Source: Paenibacillus harenae
GTDB taxonomy: Bacteria; Bacillota; Bacilli; Paenibacillales; Paenibacillaceae
Length of the DNA: 64,000 nucleotides
Direction of reading: 5' to 3'
Assembly: GCF_030812415.1 (NCBI RefSeq)
Contig: NZ_JAUSST010000001.1
Location: 1,054,001-1,118,000, forward strand
In this document: positions 51,894 to 60,499 of the stretch, piece by piece
Numbering within the stretch: the first letter of the stretch is position 1
How the letters are laid out: every line of letters begins with the position of its first letter
Notes under the pieces: generated by a model
The model's input: only the letters and a program-made list of their open reading frames with translations
Databases searched by the model: none
What the model was told of the DNA's origin: nothing
Program-made: the position numbers and the translations under genes

Positions 51894-53164
51894 GCTTCTA
51901 TCCCTCCTTCATTGCCGCCAATCCGCCTTGCCGCGAGGTACAGCAGTTCCGCGCCATGCGCTATATCATCCGGCGACGAATACTCCTTCGGATTATGGCT
52001 AATGCCCTCCTTGCACCTGACGAAGATCATCCCGTAATCGCATACGTAAGACATCGTAAGCGAATCATGGAACGGCCCGCTCATTAGCTCCGGAGGCGCA
52101 ATGCCCATGTTATCCGCTTCGGCGCGCAGCGTTTCCTTGATCCAATCCGCGCAATAACGGGGATCGCTCTTCGTATCCTCGCGAATCGAATACGTAAGCC
52201 CGTGCTCGGCGGCAACTTCGTCAATCTTCTTAAGAAGCCTGGCCTCCAGTCCGTTCCTCCTGCTTAGGTCGATGTCCCTAAAGTCGACCGTGAACGAAAC
52301 CTTCTCCGGAATAATGTTGCGCGAGTCGGGGAAGACCGACAACGACCCTACCGTGCCAACGGTCGGCGCGCCCGGCGTCTCCCGCGCAATGGCGTCCAGC
52401 GCCGCAATAACTTTGGCCGCCCCAACCAGCGCATCCCGCCGCATCGGCATCGGCACCGAACCCGCATGTCCGGCAAAGCCGTTCATCTCGACCGTCCACC
52501 AGACCGGTCCGGATATGCCGCTCACGATGCCGATCGGCTGCTCCAGCGATTCGAGCACCGGCCCTTGCTCGATATGGAGCTCGAGGAAAGCGCCGATGCG
52601 ATCGGCCGTCACCTCGTAGCCGTCAATCAAAGCAGGGTCGCAGCCGAATTGTCTCAACGCCTCTCCACGCGTTACCCCGTTTTTGTCCATGCGCGCAAGC
52701 TCTCCGTCTTCCAGCTTGCCGGTCATTCCCCTTACGCCGAACAAGCCCTTGTTGAATCGGCAGCCTTCCTCGTCGCAGAAGGCGACGACCTCGATGTTCA
52801 TCATCGGCACGAAGCCGCTTTCTACCATCGTCTGAACCGCTTCGAGCGCGCCGAGCACTCCGATGACGCCATCGAAGCGACCGCCGTACGGCTGCGAATC
52901 GATATGAGATCCGAGCATTAATACCGGAGCGACCGGATTCGCTCCTTCCAGGACGCCGATCAAATTGCCGAAAGGATCGATAAACGCTTCAAGCCCCGCT
53001 TCTTCCATCCAGCTCTTCACGAGCATGACAGCCTCGCGGTCCTCTTTGGAGAGCGCAAGCCGGCAAACGCCGGTATCGCCAATCTTGCCAATAAGCGACA
53101 ATTCCTCGATTCGCCGGTGCAGCCTCTCCTTATTGATCGCTCCCGTAAATACGCTGACCGTCAT
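51881..53164 (-). CDS. M20-type N-carbamoyl amino acid hydrolase
   Basis: This 427-residue zinc hydrolase of the hydantoinase/carbamoylase (AmaB/AllC/PydC-like) family has the metal ligands LGSHIDSQPYGGRFDG, DEEGCRF and LHIEQGP, plus the dimerisation/substrate segment GFAGHAGSVPM. Such enzymes remove the carbamoyl group from N-carbamoyl amino acids, including N-carbamoyl-beta-alanine. This is a second enzyme for the same step as the nitrilase-type protein. It overlaps the transaminase by 4 bp. Confidence 0.92.
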   Translation of the reverse strand: MTVSVFTGAINKERLHRRIEELSLIGKIGDTGVCRLALSKEDREAVMLVKSWMEEAGLEAFIDPFGNLIGVLEGANPVAPVLMLGSHIDSQPYGGRFDGVIGVLGALEAVQTMVESGFVPMMNIEVVAFCDEEGCRFNKGLFGVRGMTGKLEDGELARMDKNGVTRGEALRQFGCDPALIDGYEVTADRIGAFLELHIEQGPVLESLEQPIGIVSGISGPVWWTVEMNGFAGHAGSVPMPMRRDALVGAAKVIAALDAIARETPGAPTVGTVGSLSVFPDSRNIIPEKVSFTVDFRDIDLSRRNGLEARLLKKIDEVAAEHGLTYSIREDTKSDPRYCADWIKETLRAEADNMGIAPPELMSGPFHDSLTMSYVCDYGMIFVRCKEGISHNPKEYSSPDDIAHGAELLYLAARRIGGNEGGIEACRR

Positions 53165-54549
53165 GCAATCACCTTCCCCTCGTCCTCCGCCCTGATCGAG
53201 AAAGCCTCCAACAGCGTATCCACGATAAAAGCAACGTCTTCATCAGTCGAGCTAAGCGGCGGGCTAATGGTCAAAACATTGGCGAAGCCGGGTACGGTAT
53301 CGCCATTTTTGCCAATGATCAGTCCGAGCCGCTTGCATGACGCAATATAAGAGGCGACGAGGGAAGCTTCCGCCGGCCGCTTCGACTGCTTATCCTCGAC
53401 CAGCTCGATCCCGAGAGCAGAACCGAAATGGCGAATATCGCCGACATGCGGGTGAGCGTCGAGAGGCTGCAGCCTCTCGCGGAACTGCTCGCCGATCCAA
53501 GCGGACCGGCTCACCAGCTCTTCGCGCTCCAGAATCGCAAGGTTCGCCAGAGCTACCGCGCAGGAGACGGGATTGCCGCCGAACGTATTGACATGCCGCA
53601 GGTGGCTGTCCGCCTTGCTCGTATCCTTGAAGCTGTCGTACAGCCACGCCGACACCGCCGTTGCCGATAGCGGCGAATAGGCGCTCGTCATGCCCTTCGC
53701 CATCGTTACGATATCGGGCTTCGCTCCGAAGTTATGATGGCCGAACTTCCTGCCCGATCGGCCGAAGCCGCAGATCACTTCGTCTACGATGAGCAGCACG
53801 TCATGCTTGTTGCATATTTCCTGCACCCGCTTCATATAGCCGTCCGGCGGTACAAGCATGCCGCCGCCGGTAATGACAGGCTCCATAATGACGCCCGCAA
53901 CCGAGTCCGCCCCTTCCCACGTAATCGCGTCCTCGAACGCCTCCGCGCATTGCATGCGGCATGCTCCCTCCTGCTGGCCGAATGGACAGCGGTAGCAATA
54001 AGGCGGAGGCACATGCGTGAAGCCCGCCGCAAGCGGCTCGTATTTCAGCTTGCGCTGCGCCTGTCCCGTCGCGGCAAGCGAACCGAGCGAGCTTCCATGA
54101 TACGCACGATGCCGGGAGATGAACTTATGCTTGCTCGGCTTGCCGTTCTGATGATGGTATTGCCGCGCGATTTTGAAGGCGACCTCATTGGCGTCCGAGC
54201 CCGAATTCGAGAAGAAAACGCGATACTCGCCTTCCAGCCATTCATTCAGCTTCTCGGCGAGCTTAATTGCCGGCACATGCGCCTGGATAAGCGTCGAGTA
54301 GGCAATCGTCTTCATTTGCTTGGCGGCCGCTTCCGCAATCTCCTCGCGTCCATGCCCGACATTCACGCACCATAAGCCCGACATGCCATCCAAGTACCGA
54401 TTGCCGTCCACGTCCTTAATCCAACTGCCCTCGCCGGAGACGACAACCATCGGATTGTCGTTATGCGGCGTAATATGGTGCCACACATACTTGCGATCCT
54501 TGTCCAGCAAATCCTCCTTGCTTATAGCGTCCATAGCCGGTTCGTTCAC
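53161..54549 (-). CDS. Class III aminotransferase, likely beta-alanine:pyruvate
   Basis: This 462-residue PLP enzyme shows LLIVDEVICGFGRSGRKFG and the PLP lysine in VTMAKGMTSAYSPL. The N-terminal MSGLWCVNVGHGREEIA is common to omega-amino acid:pyruvate transaminases. In this island it would convert beta-alanine and pyruvate to malonate semialdehyde and alanine, linking the carbamoylases to mmsA and ald. It lies 90 bp after the binding-protein gene. Confidence 0.92.
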   Translation of the reverse strand: MNEPAMDAISKEDLLDKDRKYVWHHITPHNDNPMVVVSGEGSWIKDVDGNRYLDGMSGLWCVNVGHGREEIAEAAAKQMKTIAYSTLIQAHVPAIKLAEKLNEWLEGEYRVFFSNSGSDANEVAFKIARQYHHQNGKPSKHKFISRHRAYHGSSLGSLAATGQAQRKLKYEPLAAGFTHVPPPYCYRCPFGQQEGACRMQCAEAFEDAITWEGADSVAGVIMEPVITGGGMLVPPDGYMKRVQEICNKHDVLLIVDEVICGFGRSGRKFGHHNFGAKPDIVTMAKGMTSAYSPLSATAVSAWLYDSFKDTSKADSHLRHVNTFGGNPVSCAVALANLAILEREELVSRSAWIGEQFRERLQPLDAHPHVGDIRHFGSALGIELVEDKQSKRPAEASLVASYIASCKRLGLIIGKNGDTVPGFANVLTISPPLSSTDEDVAFIVDTLLEAFSIRAEDEGKVIA

Positions 54550-54639
54550 GTTTATCCCTCCTCCAGCTTGCCGCCTAGCGGTGGGGAGCGCCGAATCAAA
54601 CTTCCTATCCGCGCTTCCTAGCGATTAGCGAGCCTATCC

Positions 54640-55743
54640 TTACTTCAATGCATCTTCCAAAATCGTCTTATCGATCGCCACAGCCAAATCCGGCGCCTTC
54701 TTAATCAACTCGTACTTCAGCGAGATGTCGACCGTTCGCTGTACGGCTTCATCGACGAAGCTGCCGACCTGCGCCTCCGTAAACCCTTCCGGCTTCACAA
54801 GCTTCGCCATTTCCATCAGCATCGTCGTCTGATGCTCCTTCGTCGTGCTGCCCTCGGTCACCGCCTTCATCACAATATCAACCGATTCCGGCTGGTTCGC
54901 GATCGCATAGTTCCAGCCTTTCATCGTAGCTTTGATGGCCTTAACCGCAAGCTCGCGATTATTCTTGAGCCAATCCTCCTTGACGACGAGCGTATCCTCC
55001 AGCATGCCGATGCCCGCATCTTCGAAGTCGTATACGTAGAGATCTTCTTCCTTCACGCCGCTCTCGAGCACGACATGATATTCGTTATAGATCGTGGAGA
55101 TCGCGACATCAAGCTGCTTATTGAAAAACTGGTCCATCGTAAAGCCCTGCTTCACGAGCTCTACATCCTTCTTGGGATCGAGGCCGTTTTTCTCCATGAA
55201 GGCGAGCACCTGGAACTGCTGGCTTCCCGTCCACATGCCAACCTTCTTGCCCTTCATCTTGGCAGGTTCGTCGATGCCCGACTCCTTGCCGGCGACGAAT
55301 CGGTACGAGCTTTGCTGCAGGATTTGCGCGACCGATACAAGCGGCAAGCCATTGTCCCGGTTGACCAGGAGGCTGTCGAAGCTCGTTACGCCGATATCCG
55401 CCGCGCCGTTGACGACCTGCTGCTCGATGACGACGTCGGGACCGCCGGGGATGATTTCGACATCGAGCCCCTCCTCCTCATAAAAGCCTTTCTCCTTCGC
55501 TACGAAAATACCGGCGAATTGCGCTTGCGGCACCCACTTCAGTTGAATCTTCACTTTGGCCAGCGGTGCGTCGGCGGGCTTATCCGTTGCCTCGGCCGCA
55601 GCGCCCTCCGCAGGCTTCGGATCGTCCTCGGCAGGCGGCGTCTCGTTCGAATTGCCGCATGCGGCGGCGAAGAGCAGCATGAATGCGAGTAAAGCGAATG
55701 ACATGGTTTGCAGCGTACGGTTTCTCTGTTTCATGAAAACCAT
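54640..55743 (-). CDS. ABC transporter substrate-binding lipoprotein, NMT1/THI5-like
   Basis: This 367-residue exported protein has a lipoprotein signal (LLFAAACG, Cys near residue 29), an acidic Pro/Ala linker, then an NMT1/THI5-like domain beginning KIQLKWVPQAQFAGIFVAKE. This family binds pyrimidine-like compounds such as thiamine precursors. With the two permeases and ATPase upstream it forms an importer, probably for a pyrimidine or related substrate. Starts at ATG 55743 and ATG 55734 are both possible. Confidence 0.93.
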   Translation of the reverse strand: MVFMKQRNRTLQTMSFALLAFMLLFAAACGNSNETPPAEDDPKPAEGAAAEATDKPADAPLAKVKIQLKWVPQAQFAGIFVAKEKGFYEEEGLDVEIIPGGPDVVIEQQVVNGAADIGVTSFDSLLVNRDNGLPLVSVAQILQQSSYRFVAGKESGIDEPAKMKGKKVGMWTGSQQFQVLAFMEKNGLDPKKDVELVKQGFTMDQFFNKQLDVAISTIYNEYHVVLESGVKEEDLYVYDFEDAGIGMLEDTLVVKEDWLKNNRELAVKAIKATMKGWNYAIANQPESVDIVMKAVTEGSTTKEHQTTMLMEMAKLVKPEGFTEAQVGSFVDEAVQRTVDISLKYELIKKAPDLAVAIDKTILEDALK

Positions 55744-55908
55744 TCCTCTCCCTATTGTTTTCTATATGAGAAAAACTTCTATCGAAGTACTTCAGGATGA
55801 GCGACCTACCAAGTTTGCGCAGCAAACTCTCTTCGGAAGCAAGGAAGCTTTTATCGCCAATTCGAATGATTTACTTTTCACTTTATCGTTGTAAAACACT
55901 CAAACATT
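55744..55908 (-). other. Spacer between permease and binding protein genes
   Basis: This 165-bp gap within the operon holds a 17-bp inverted repeat at 55812-55828 (core GTTTGCGCAGCAAAC) that also occurs upstream of moaA. It could attenuate the transcript or stabilise the mRNA of the binding protein. No gene is seen. Confidence 0.55.
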
Positions 55909-56832
55909 CTAATGTGGTGAGCGATGCGACACATGCCACGGTATGATGAAGCGCTCAACAAGCTGAACGACATAATAGAGAATAATGCCGAGCGCCGCTG
56001 CAATTGCGATGCATGACCAGGCGAGCGGCATATTGCCAAGCTTGATCTGGTCCGATAACAGAAAGCCGAGTCCCTTCGACGATATGAAAAATTCCCCCAC
56101 GATCGCGCCGATGATGCTCGTGGACATATTGATCTTGAGCGCCGTGAAAATGGCCGGCTGTGCCGCGCGAAAACGCAGCTTGAGAAATACGGTCGACCTT
56201 CGAGCCGCGTATGCATGCATAAGGTCGAGATAGGCGGGCTGGATAGAGCGCAGACCCTTGAACGCGCTAATAGCCATTGTGGCCATCGTCATAACGGAGA
56301 CGATCGCTATTTTGGAAGAAACGCCGTCTCCGAACCAATTGTTCATAACCGGCGCAAGGGCAACGATAGGTACGGCGTTAAGCGACGCAAGCAGCGTAAT
56401 CGCCCCCTTGCCCGCATTCGGGAACATGGATGTAACCACTGCCGCGGCAAGACCGAGCAATGAGCCGATAAGGCAGCCGCCTAAGATCTCGGTCCCCGTA
56501 TAGAGTGAGTAACTCCAGAGCAGATCGGCGTTATCCTTGATCGACGCTGCGATCGCTGACGGAATCGGAAGCTGATAGCGCTCCAGCTTGAACAGCCGGT
56601 GAAAGCCGTCGAGCTGCCAAACGAGCAGGAAAACAATCGCGAAGCCTGTCGGAAGCAGCATCGGCTGCAAAGTCTTCCATCCCGAATAAATGCGGGACTG
56701 ACTTCTCATACTTACCTCATTTTTACTTATCTCAAGCACACGTCTAGGATCCACTTCCTGAACGGTGCCCGCGGCAGGCATCGTCGCCATACCCGCCTGC
56801 GGTTCTGACTTGACGGCCGCAAGCTCCTTCAT
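55909..56832 (-). CDS. ABC transporter permease (second)
   Basis: This is a 307-residue permease of the SsuC/ThiX type, with an N-terminal cytoplasmic tail of about 45 residues and about six helices. The coupling segment lies near MHAYAARRSTVFLKLRF and GAIVGEFFISSKGLG. I use ATG 56832, preceded by AGGGAGGG and overlapping the upstream permease stop as ATGA; the frame is open to 56871. Confidence 0.92.
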   Translation of the reverse strand: MKELAAVKSEPQAGMATMPAAGTVQEVDPRRVLEISKNEVSMRSQSRIYSGWKTLQPMLLPTGFAIVFLLVWQLDGFHRLFKLERYQLPIPSAIAASIKDNADLLWSYSLYTGTEILGGCLIGSLLGLAAAVVTSMFPNAGKGAITLLASLNAVPIVALAPVMNNWFGDGVSSKIAIVSVMTMATMAISAFKGLRSIQPAYLDLMHAYAARRSTVFLKLRFRAAQPAIFTALKINMSTSIIGAIVGEFFISSKGLGFLLSDQIKLGNMPLAWSCIAIAAALGIILYYVVQLVERFIIPWHVSHRSPH

Positions 56833-57644
56833 GCCTCGTCCCTCCCCTTCGCCCGGAACTCGGGCTGCCAAGGTGTAAGCAGCCGCTCGGCCGCTGCGAT
56901 AAGCAAATATAATACAATGCCGATCATCATGCTAATGAGCACGGTTGACCAGAACATATATACCTGCGACGTTCCGTAGTAGAGCGAGCTGACCATTAGC
57001 ACGCCGATGCCGTCTGGCGCGCCCATCAGCTCCACGATAATAGACGCGGTTATAGCGAGCGGCGCGGACAGCTTCAAGCCCGCGAACAAGCCGGGAAGCG
57101 CGGCGCGCAGCTTGAGCTTGCCGTAGAGCATCCAAGTTGAGGCTGCGTAAGTCCGCATAAGCTCCACTTGGTCGGGACTTACGCTTCGCAAGCCGCGAAG
57201 CATATGAATAGCGACCGGGAAGAACGTCACATATCCGGCCATTAGCACCCTGGACAGCTCGGCATCGCGGACGATACCGTAAATAATAGGCGCAAGCCCG
57301 ATGATCGGAATCATCTGCGAGGCGATCATGTATGGCGACAGCGTGTGCTCCGCCGCTCTCGATACGCTCATTAGAATCGCGAGCCCCGCGCCGACGGCCG
57401 AACCAATGACGAATCCGGTAATCGAATTGCCGAACGTAACCGTCCCTTGCTTCAGTAACGTGGGCAGATGTTCGGCAAGCGTTCCAAACACTTTATGCAA
57501 GTAAGGAAGCTTGGAAGCCGGAGCGGTCGTCTTCATCTCTTCGGCAATGAACCATGCCCCCGCTTCCCATACGAGTAGCACAGCAGCTACCCATAATGCA
57601 AGGACAAGGCCCTGTCCGCCTCTTCTAAACAATCCGTCCGTCAA
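56829..57644 (-). CDS. ABC transporter permease (first)
   Basis: This permease of about 271 residues belongs to the same family as the next gene, which suggests a heterodimeric channel. The coupling segment is MRTYAASTWMLYGKLKLRAA, followed by IIVELMGAPDGIGVL. TTG 57644 has AAGGAG nine bases upstream; an in-frame GTG at 57653 is only one base from that site. It overlaps the ATPase gene by about 20 bp. Confidence 0.9.
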   Translation of the reverse strand: MTDGLFRRGGQGLVLALWVAAVLLVWEAGAWFIAEEMKTTAPASKLPYLHKVFGTLAEHLPTLLKQGTVTFGNSITGFVIGSAVGAGLAILMSVSRAAEHTLSPYMIASQMIPIIGLAPIIYGIVRDAELSRVLMAGYVTFFPVAIHMLRGLRSVSPDQVELMRTYAASTWMLYGKLKLRAALPGLFAGLKLSAPLAITASIIVELMGAPDGIGVLMVSSLYYGTSQVYMFWSTVLISMMIGIVLYLLIAAAERLLTPWQPEFRAKGRDEA

Positions 57645-58437
57645 AGGAACCACTCTCCTTGTAGAAACAATTCCTCACCGTCTTCGTCATCTCATGGAAA
57701 TGGGCCGATTCGCGGACAAGGGACAGATCGCCCTCCTCCCTGACAATATCCACGATCGAATGGACGCGTCCGGGATGAGCGGATAATACGATGACGCGAT
57801 CCGACAGAAACACCGCTTCCGGAATGCTGTGCGTAACGAACACGATTGTTTTGTTCGTCTCCTTCTTTATTTCAAGCAGCTCGAGCTGCAGCTTCTCCTT
57901 CGTGAATTCGTCAAGCGCGGAGAACGGTTCATCCATGAACAGAATGGGCGGATCGAGCGAAAGGGCGCGGGCGATCGCGACGCGCTGCTGCATGCCGCCG
58001 CTTAGTTGCCAAGGATAGTAGTTGCGGAACGAGGACAGCCCAACCATCTCGATCAGCCTCTCTGTAAAAGGCGTGTATTGCGATTTACGGTGGCCGAGCA
58101 CCTCGAGCGGCAGCTCGATATTCTCCTTCACCGTCCGCCATTCGAACAGCGTCGGGTTCTGGAACACAATGCCGAATTTACGGCGGAGGCGAACTTCACG
58201 GGGGTGTTCATCTTGGATCGTAATCGTGCCGCTCGTAGGTTCCAGCAGGTCGGCCATAAGCCTAAGCAGCGTCGACTTGCCGCAGCCGGAAGGCCCTAGC
58301 AGCGATACGAATTCATTGCGATGGATTTCGAAGCTTACGTCTTGAAGCGCGGCGACCTCCTGCCCCTTTTCCCCAAAACGCATACTGACTTGATTGACGA
58401 TGATCTCTGCCTTCTTGGCAGCTCCGGGTGTGTGCAT
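57625..58437 (-). CDS. ABC transporter ATP-binding protein
   Basis: This is a 270-residue nitrate/sulfonate/thiamine-precursor-type ATPase with Walker A GPSGCGKST, signature LSGGMQQRVAIARAL and Walker B ILFMDEPFSALD. I place the start at ATG 58437 with GAGGAGGG just upstream; the open frame reaches 58518 but that part overlaps the likely control region. It is the first gene of the ~12-kb pyrimidine operon. Confidence 0.94.
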   Translation of the reverse strand: MHTPGAAKKAEIIVNQVSMRFGEKGQEVAALQDVSFEIHRNEFVSLLGPSGCGKSTLLRLMADLLEPTSGTITIQDEHPREVRLRRKFGIVFQNPTLFEWRTVKENIELPLEVLGHRKSQYTPFTERLIEMVGLSSFRNYYPWQLSGGMQQRVAIARALSLDPPILFMDEPFSALDEFTKEKLQLELLEIKKETNKTIVFVTHSIPEAVFLSDRVIVLSAHPGRVHSIVDIVREEGDLSLVRESAHFHEMTKTVRNCFYKESGSFDGRIV

Positions 58438-58498
58438 GCAGTCCCTCCTCATGACAAACGTAGTTTGCGTTAAGTATGCGAAAGACTTCATCACTGTG

Positions 58499-58519
58499 TA
58501 TGTCATATTATATAACATA
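58499..58519. promoter_or_regulatory. Candidate operator of the pyrimidine operon
   Basis: A 21-bp near-palindrome has arms TATGTCATAT and ATATAACATA around a central T, with nine of ten positions pairing. It lies about 60 bp before the first gene in an AT-rich region likely to hold the promoter. The PucR protein is a plausible but unproven binder. Confidence 0.45.
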
Positions 58520-58712
58520 TAATTTTGAATACATTATACAAAGTGATCAAAAAAAGTCGTCCGCACTAGACACATTGTCACCCCAGCCGAATAGACCTTC
58601 GATAGATTGCTAGAATTGGACGTTTTATTCTTTCACATAACCGCTCGGCAGTTGAATATATTGATTAACAACAGGTGTTTCAACAACAAATAATCGGGGG
58701 AGGTGCTCCGAA

Positions 58713-59876
58713 ATGGGTTCATCGGACAACAGCATGTTCAGCGTCTCGCGGGAAGACTGGTCTTTGCATCGCAAAGGGTATCAGGATCAGGCCAGGCATC
58801 AGCAAAAGGTAAGGGAAGCGATTAAGCAAAATTTGCCCGATCTCGTGTCCGAGGAAAGCATCGTCATGTCAGACGGCAAACAGGTTATCAAGGTGCCGAT
58901 TCGGAGCCTTGATGAATATCGGTTCGTCTATAACTACAATAAAAATAAACATGTCGGCCAAGGCGACGGCGACAGCCAGGTAGGCGACGTGCTCGGCGTC
59001 GATCCGTCCTCGGCGCAGAAGGGCGGCAAAGGCGAGAAGGCCGGCGATCAGCCCGGCGAAGATATTATCGAGGCCGAGATCAGTCTTGCGGAGCTGGAGA
59101 CGATGCTGTTCGAGGAGCTGGAGCTTCCGTTCCTGAAGCAGAAAGACAAGGATCAGCTGGAAACGAAGGAAATCCGGTTCAACGATATTCGCAAAAAAGG
59201 CATTATGTCCAACATCGACAAAAAACGGACGATCATCGAGAATTTGCGCCGCAATGCCACCTCGGGCCAACCGGGCATTCACGGTATATCGCCCGACGAC
59301 CTGCGCTATAAGACCTGGGAAGAAATCATTAAGCCGCAATCGAATGCCGTCATACTCGCCATGATGGATACGTCCGGTTCGATGGGCTCTTTCGAGAAAT
59401 ATGTGGCTCGCTCCTTCTTCTTCTGGATGACCCGCTTTCTGCGGCATCAGTACGAGAAGGTCGACATCGTGTTCATCGCGCATCATACCGAGGCGAAGGA
59501 AGTGACCGAGGAAGAGTTCTTCACCCGTGGCGAGAGCGGCGGTACCATTTGCTCGTCGGCTTACATGAAAGCGCTGGAAATTATCGACAGTCGGTTTAAT
59601 CCGAGTCTGTATAATATCTATCCGTTCCACTTCTCCGACGGCGACAACCTGACGAGCGACAACGAACGGTGCGTGAAGCTGATCGGCGAGCTGCTCAAGC
59701 GCTCCAACCTGTTCGGCTACGGCGAGGTTAACCAATACAACCGATCCAGCACGCTGATGTCCGCCTACAAGCACATCAATCTTCAACATTTCATGTATTA
59801 CGTCATCAAGGAGAAGGGCGAGGTCTACAACGCGCTGAAGTCGTTCTTCCGCAAGCGTGAGGGTGTGACGGGGTAA
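58713..59876 (+). CDS. yhbH: Sporulation protein YhbH
   Basis: This 387-residue DUF444/YhbH protein is required for normal sporulation in Bacillus. An N-terminal charged region is followed by the conserved [15 protein letters not shown], and by a von Willebrand A-like domain with MDTSGSMG around residue 220 and [15 protein letters not shown]. It is usually made under the mother-cell sigma factor and tied to the serine kinase PrkA, which is not seen here. The ATG follows GGGGGAGG. A hairpin terminator is about 100 bp downstream. Confidence 0.96.
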   Translation: MGSSDNSMFSVSREDWSLHRKGYQDQARHQQKVREAIKQNLPDLVSEESIVMSDGKQVIKVPIRSLDEYRFVYNYNKNKHVGQGDGDSQVGDVLGVDPSSAQKGGKGEKAGDQPGEDIIEAEISLAELETMLFEELELPFLKQKDKDQLETKEIRFNDIRKKGIMSNIDKKRTIIENLRRNATSGQPGIHGISPDDLRYKTWEEIIKPQSNAVILAMMDTSGSMGSFEKYVARSFFFWMTRFLRHQYEKVDIVFIAHHTEAKEVTEEEFFTRGESGGTICSSAYMKALEIIDSRFNPSLYNIYPFHFSDGDNLTSDNERCVKLIGELLKRSNLFGYGEVNQYNRSSTLMSAYKHINLQHFMYYVIKEKGEVYNALKSFFRKREGVTG

Positions 59877-59969
59877 GGTGCGTATATCGTGCATATTTCG
59901 GCTCTGTCGTTCGTGTGCATCTGATGCTGAACAAGACTAAGGCGATGAGGGAAATCGTAAATAGTGATA

Positions 59970-60000
59970 AGAGGGTTGGCATACGCCAACCCTCTTTCTA
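59970..60000 (+). terminator. Terminator of yhbH
   Basis: AGAGGGTTGGC (59970-59980) pairs with GCCAACCCTCT (59985-59995), with a 4-base loop and a T-rich tail. Confidence 0.88.
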
Positions 60001-60003
60001 TTT

Positions 60004-60301
60004 TTATCTATCGTCACTTACTGGCAGCAAGTTGAACACGACAGTGTTGGCAATTTCAATGCCTTTACCTCCAATCACATAGTCGGTTCGCGTTTCAAAG
60101 CACCCATGATACAAAGCATGAACCTGAATGATGACGGAAGCAGGCGCCCCATATACCCGAATACGCTTGATCTCTTTCCGATTGGACTCCGGCCTTAGGC
60201 TTCTTCAGTCATCCGCATAGTTCTGCCCGTTTCTTTCGAGAAGACCGCGTTTGTATGTTCATTAAAATATAATTGCGATCAGCGTCTTCTTCAGAGGCCA
60301 T
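60004..60301 (-). pseudogene. Remnant of a small unidentified gene
   Basis: On the minus strand, 60204-60004 is open without a start and reads as ordinary protein: EIKRIRVYGAPASVIIQVHA, then IANTVVFNLLPVSDDR and a stop. A separate short frame from ATG 60301 (MASEEDADRNYILMNIQ) ends in a stop near 60210. Together they suggest one short gene broken by a frameshift and stop. I do not recognise the family. Confidence 0.45.
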
Positions 60302-60499
60302 CGAATTTTGACATGATTTTTGGTGCATTTTTAATTGTATTATCTGGAAGTTTATACAGCTAAAATGAAAAATGACACCGCTTACACTAATCTAGGGAGG
60401 TGCAAAAAAAACTACATTGGAGCTCAGTCACAAGTTTCGCTGTATTCGGTTTCTCGAAAGAAAGCAAGCTTGTATTTCTTTAAAGCAAGGGAGGAAATT
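60302..60499 (+). other. Leader of the first GH5 gene
   Basis: This holds a possible -35 TTGACA (60308-60313) with a weak TTAATT 17 bp later. The frame of the GH5 gene is open from 60335, but the first 55 codons read as non-coding and the signal peptide starts at 60500. No RNA structure was recognised. Confidence 0.4.

Noticed and set aside
58869..59894. 341-codon minus-strand frame opposite yhbH
   Set aside because: YhbH is clear on the plus strand; the antisense frame is compositionally a shadow.
60335..60499. Upstream extension of the first GH5 gene by 55 codons
   Set aside because: A signal peptide and GGGAGG site mark the start at 60500, and the extension would bury the signal peptide.
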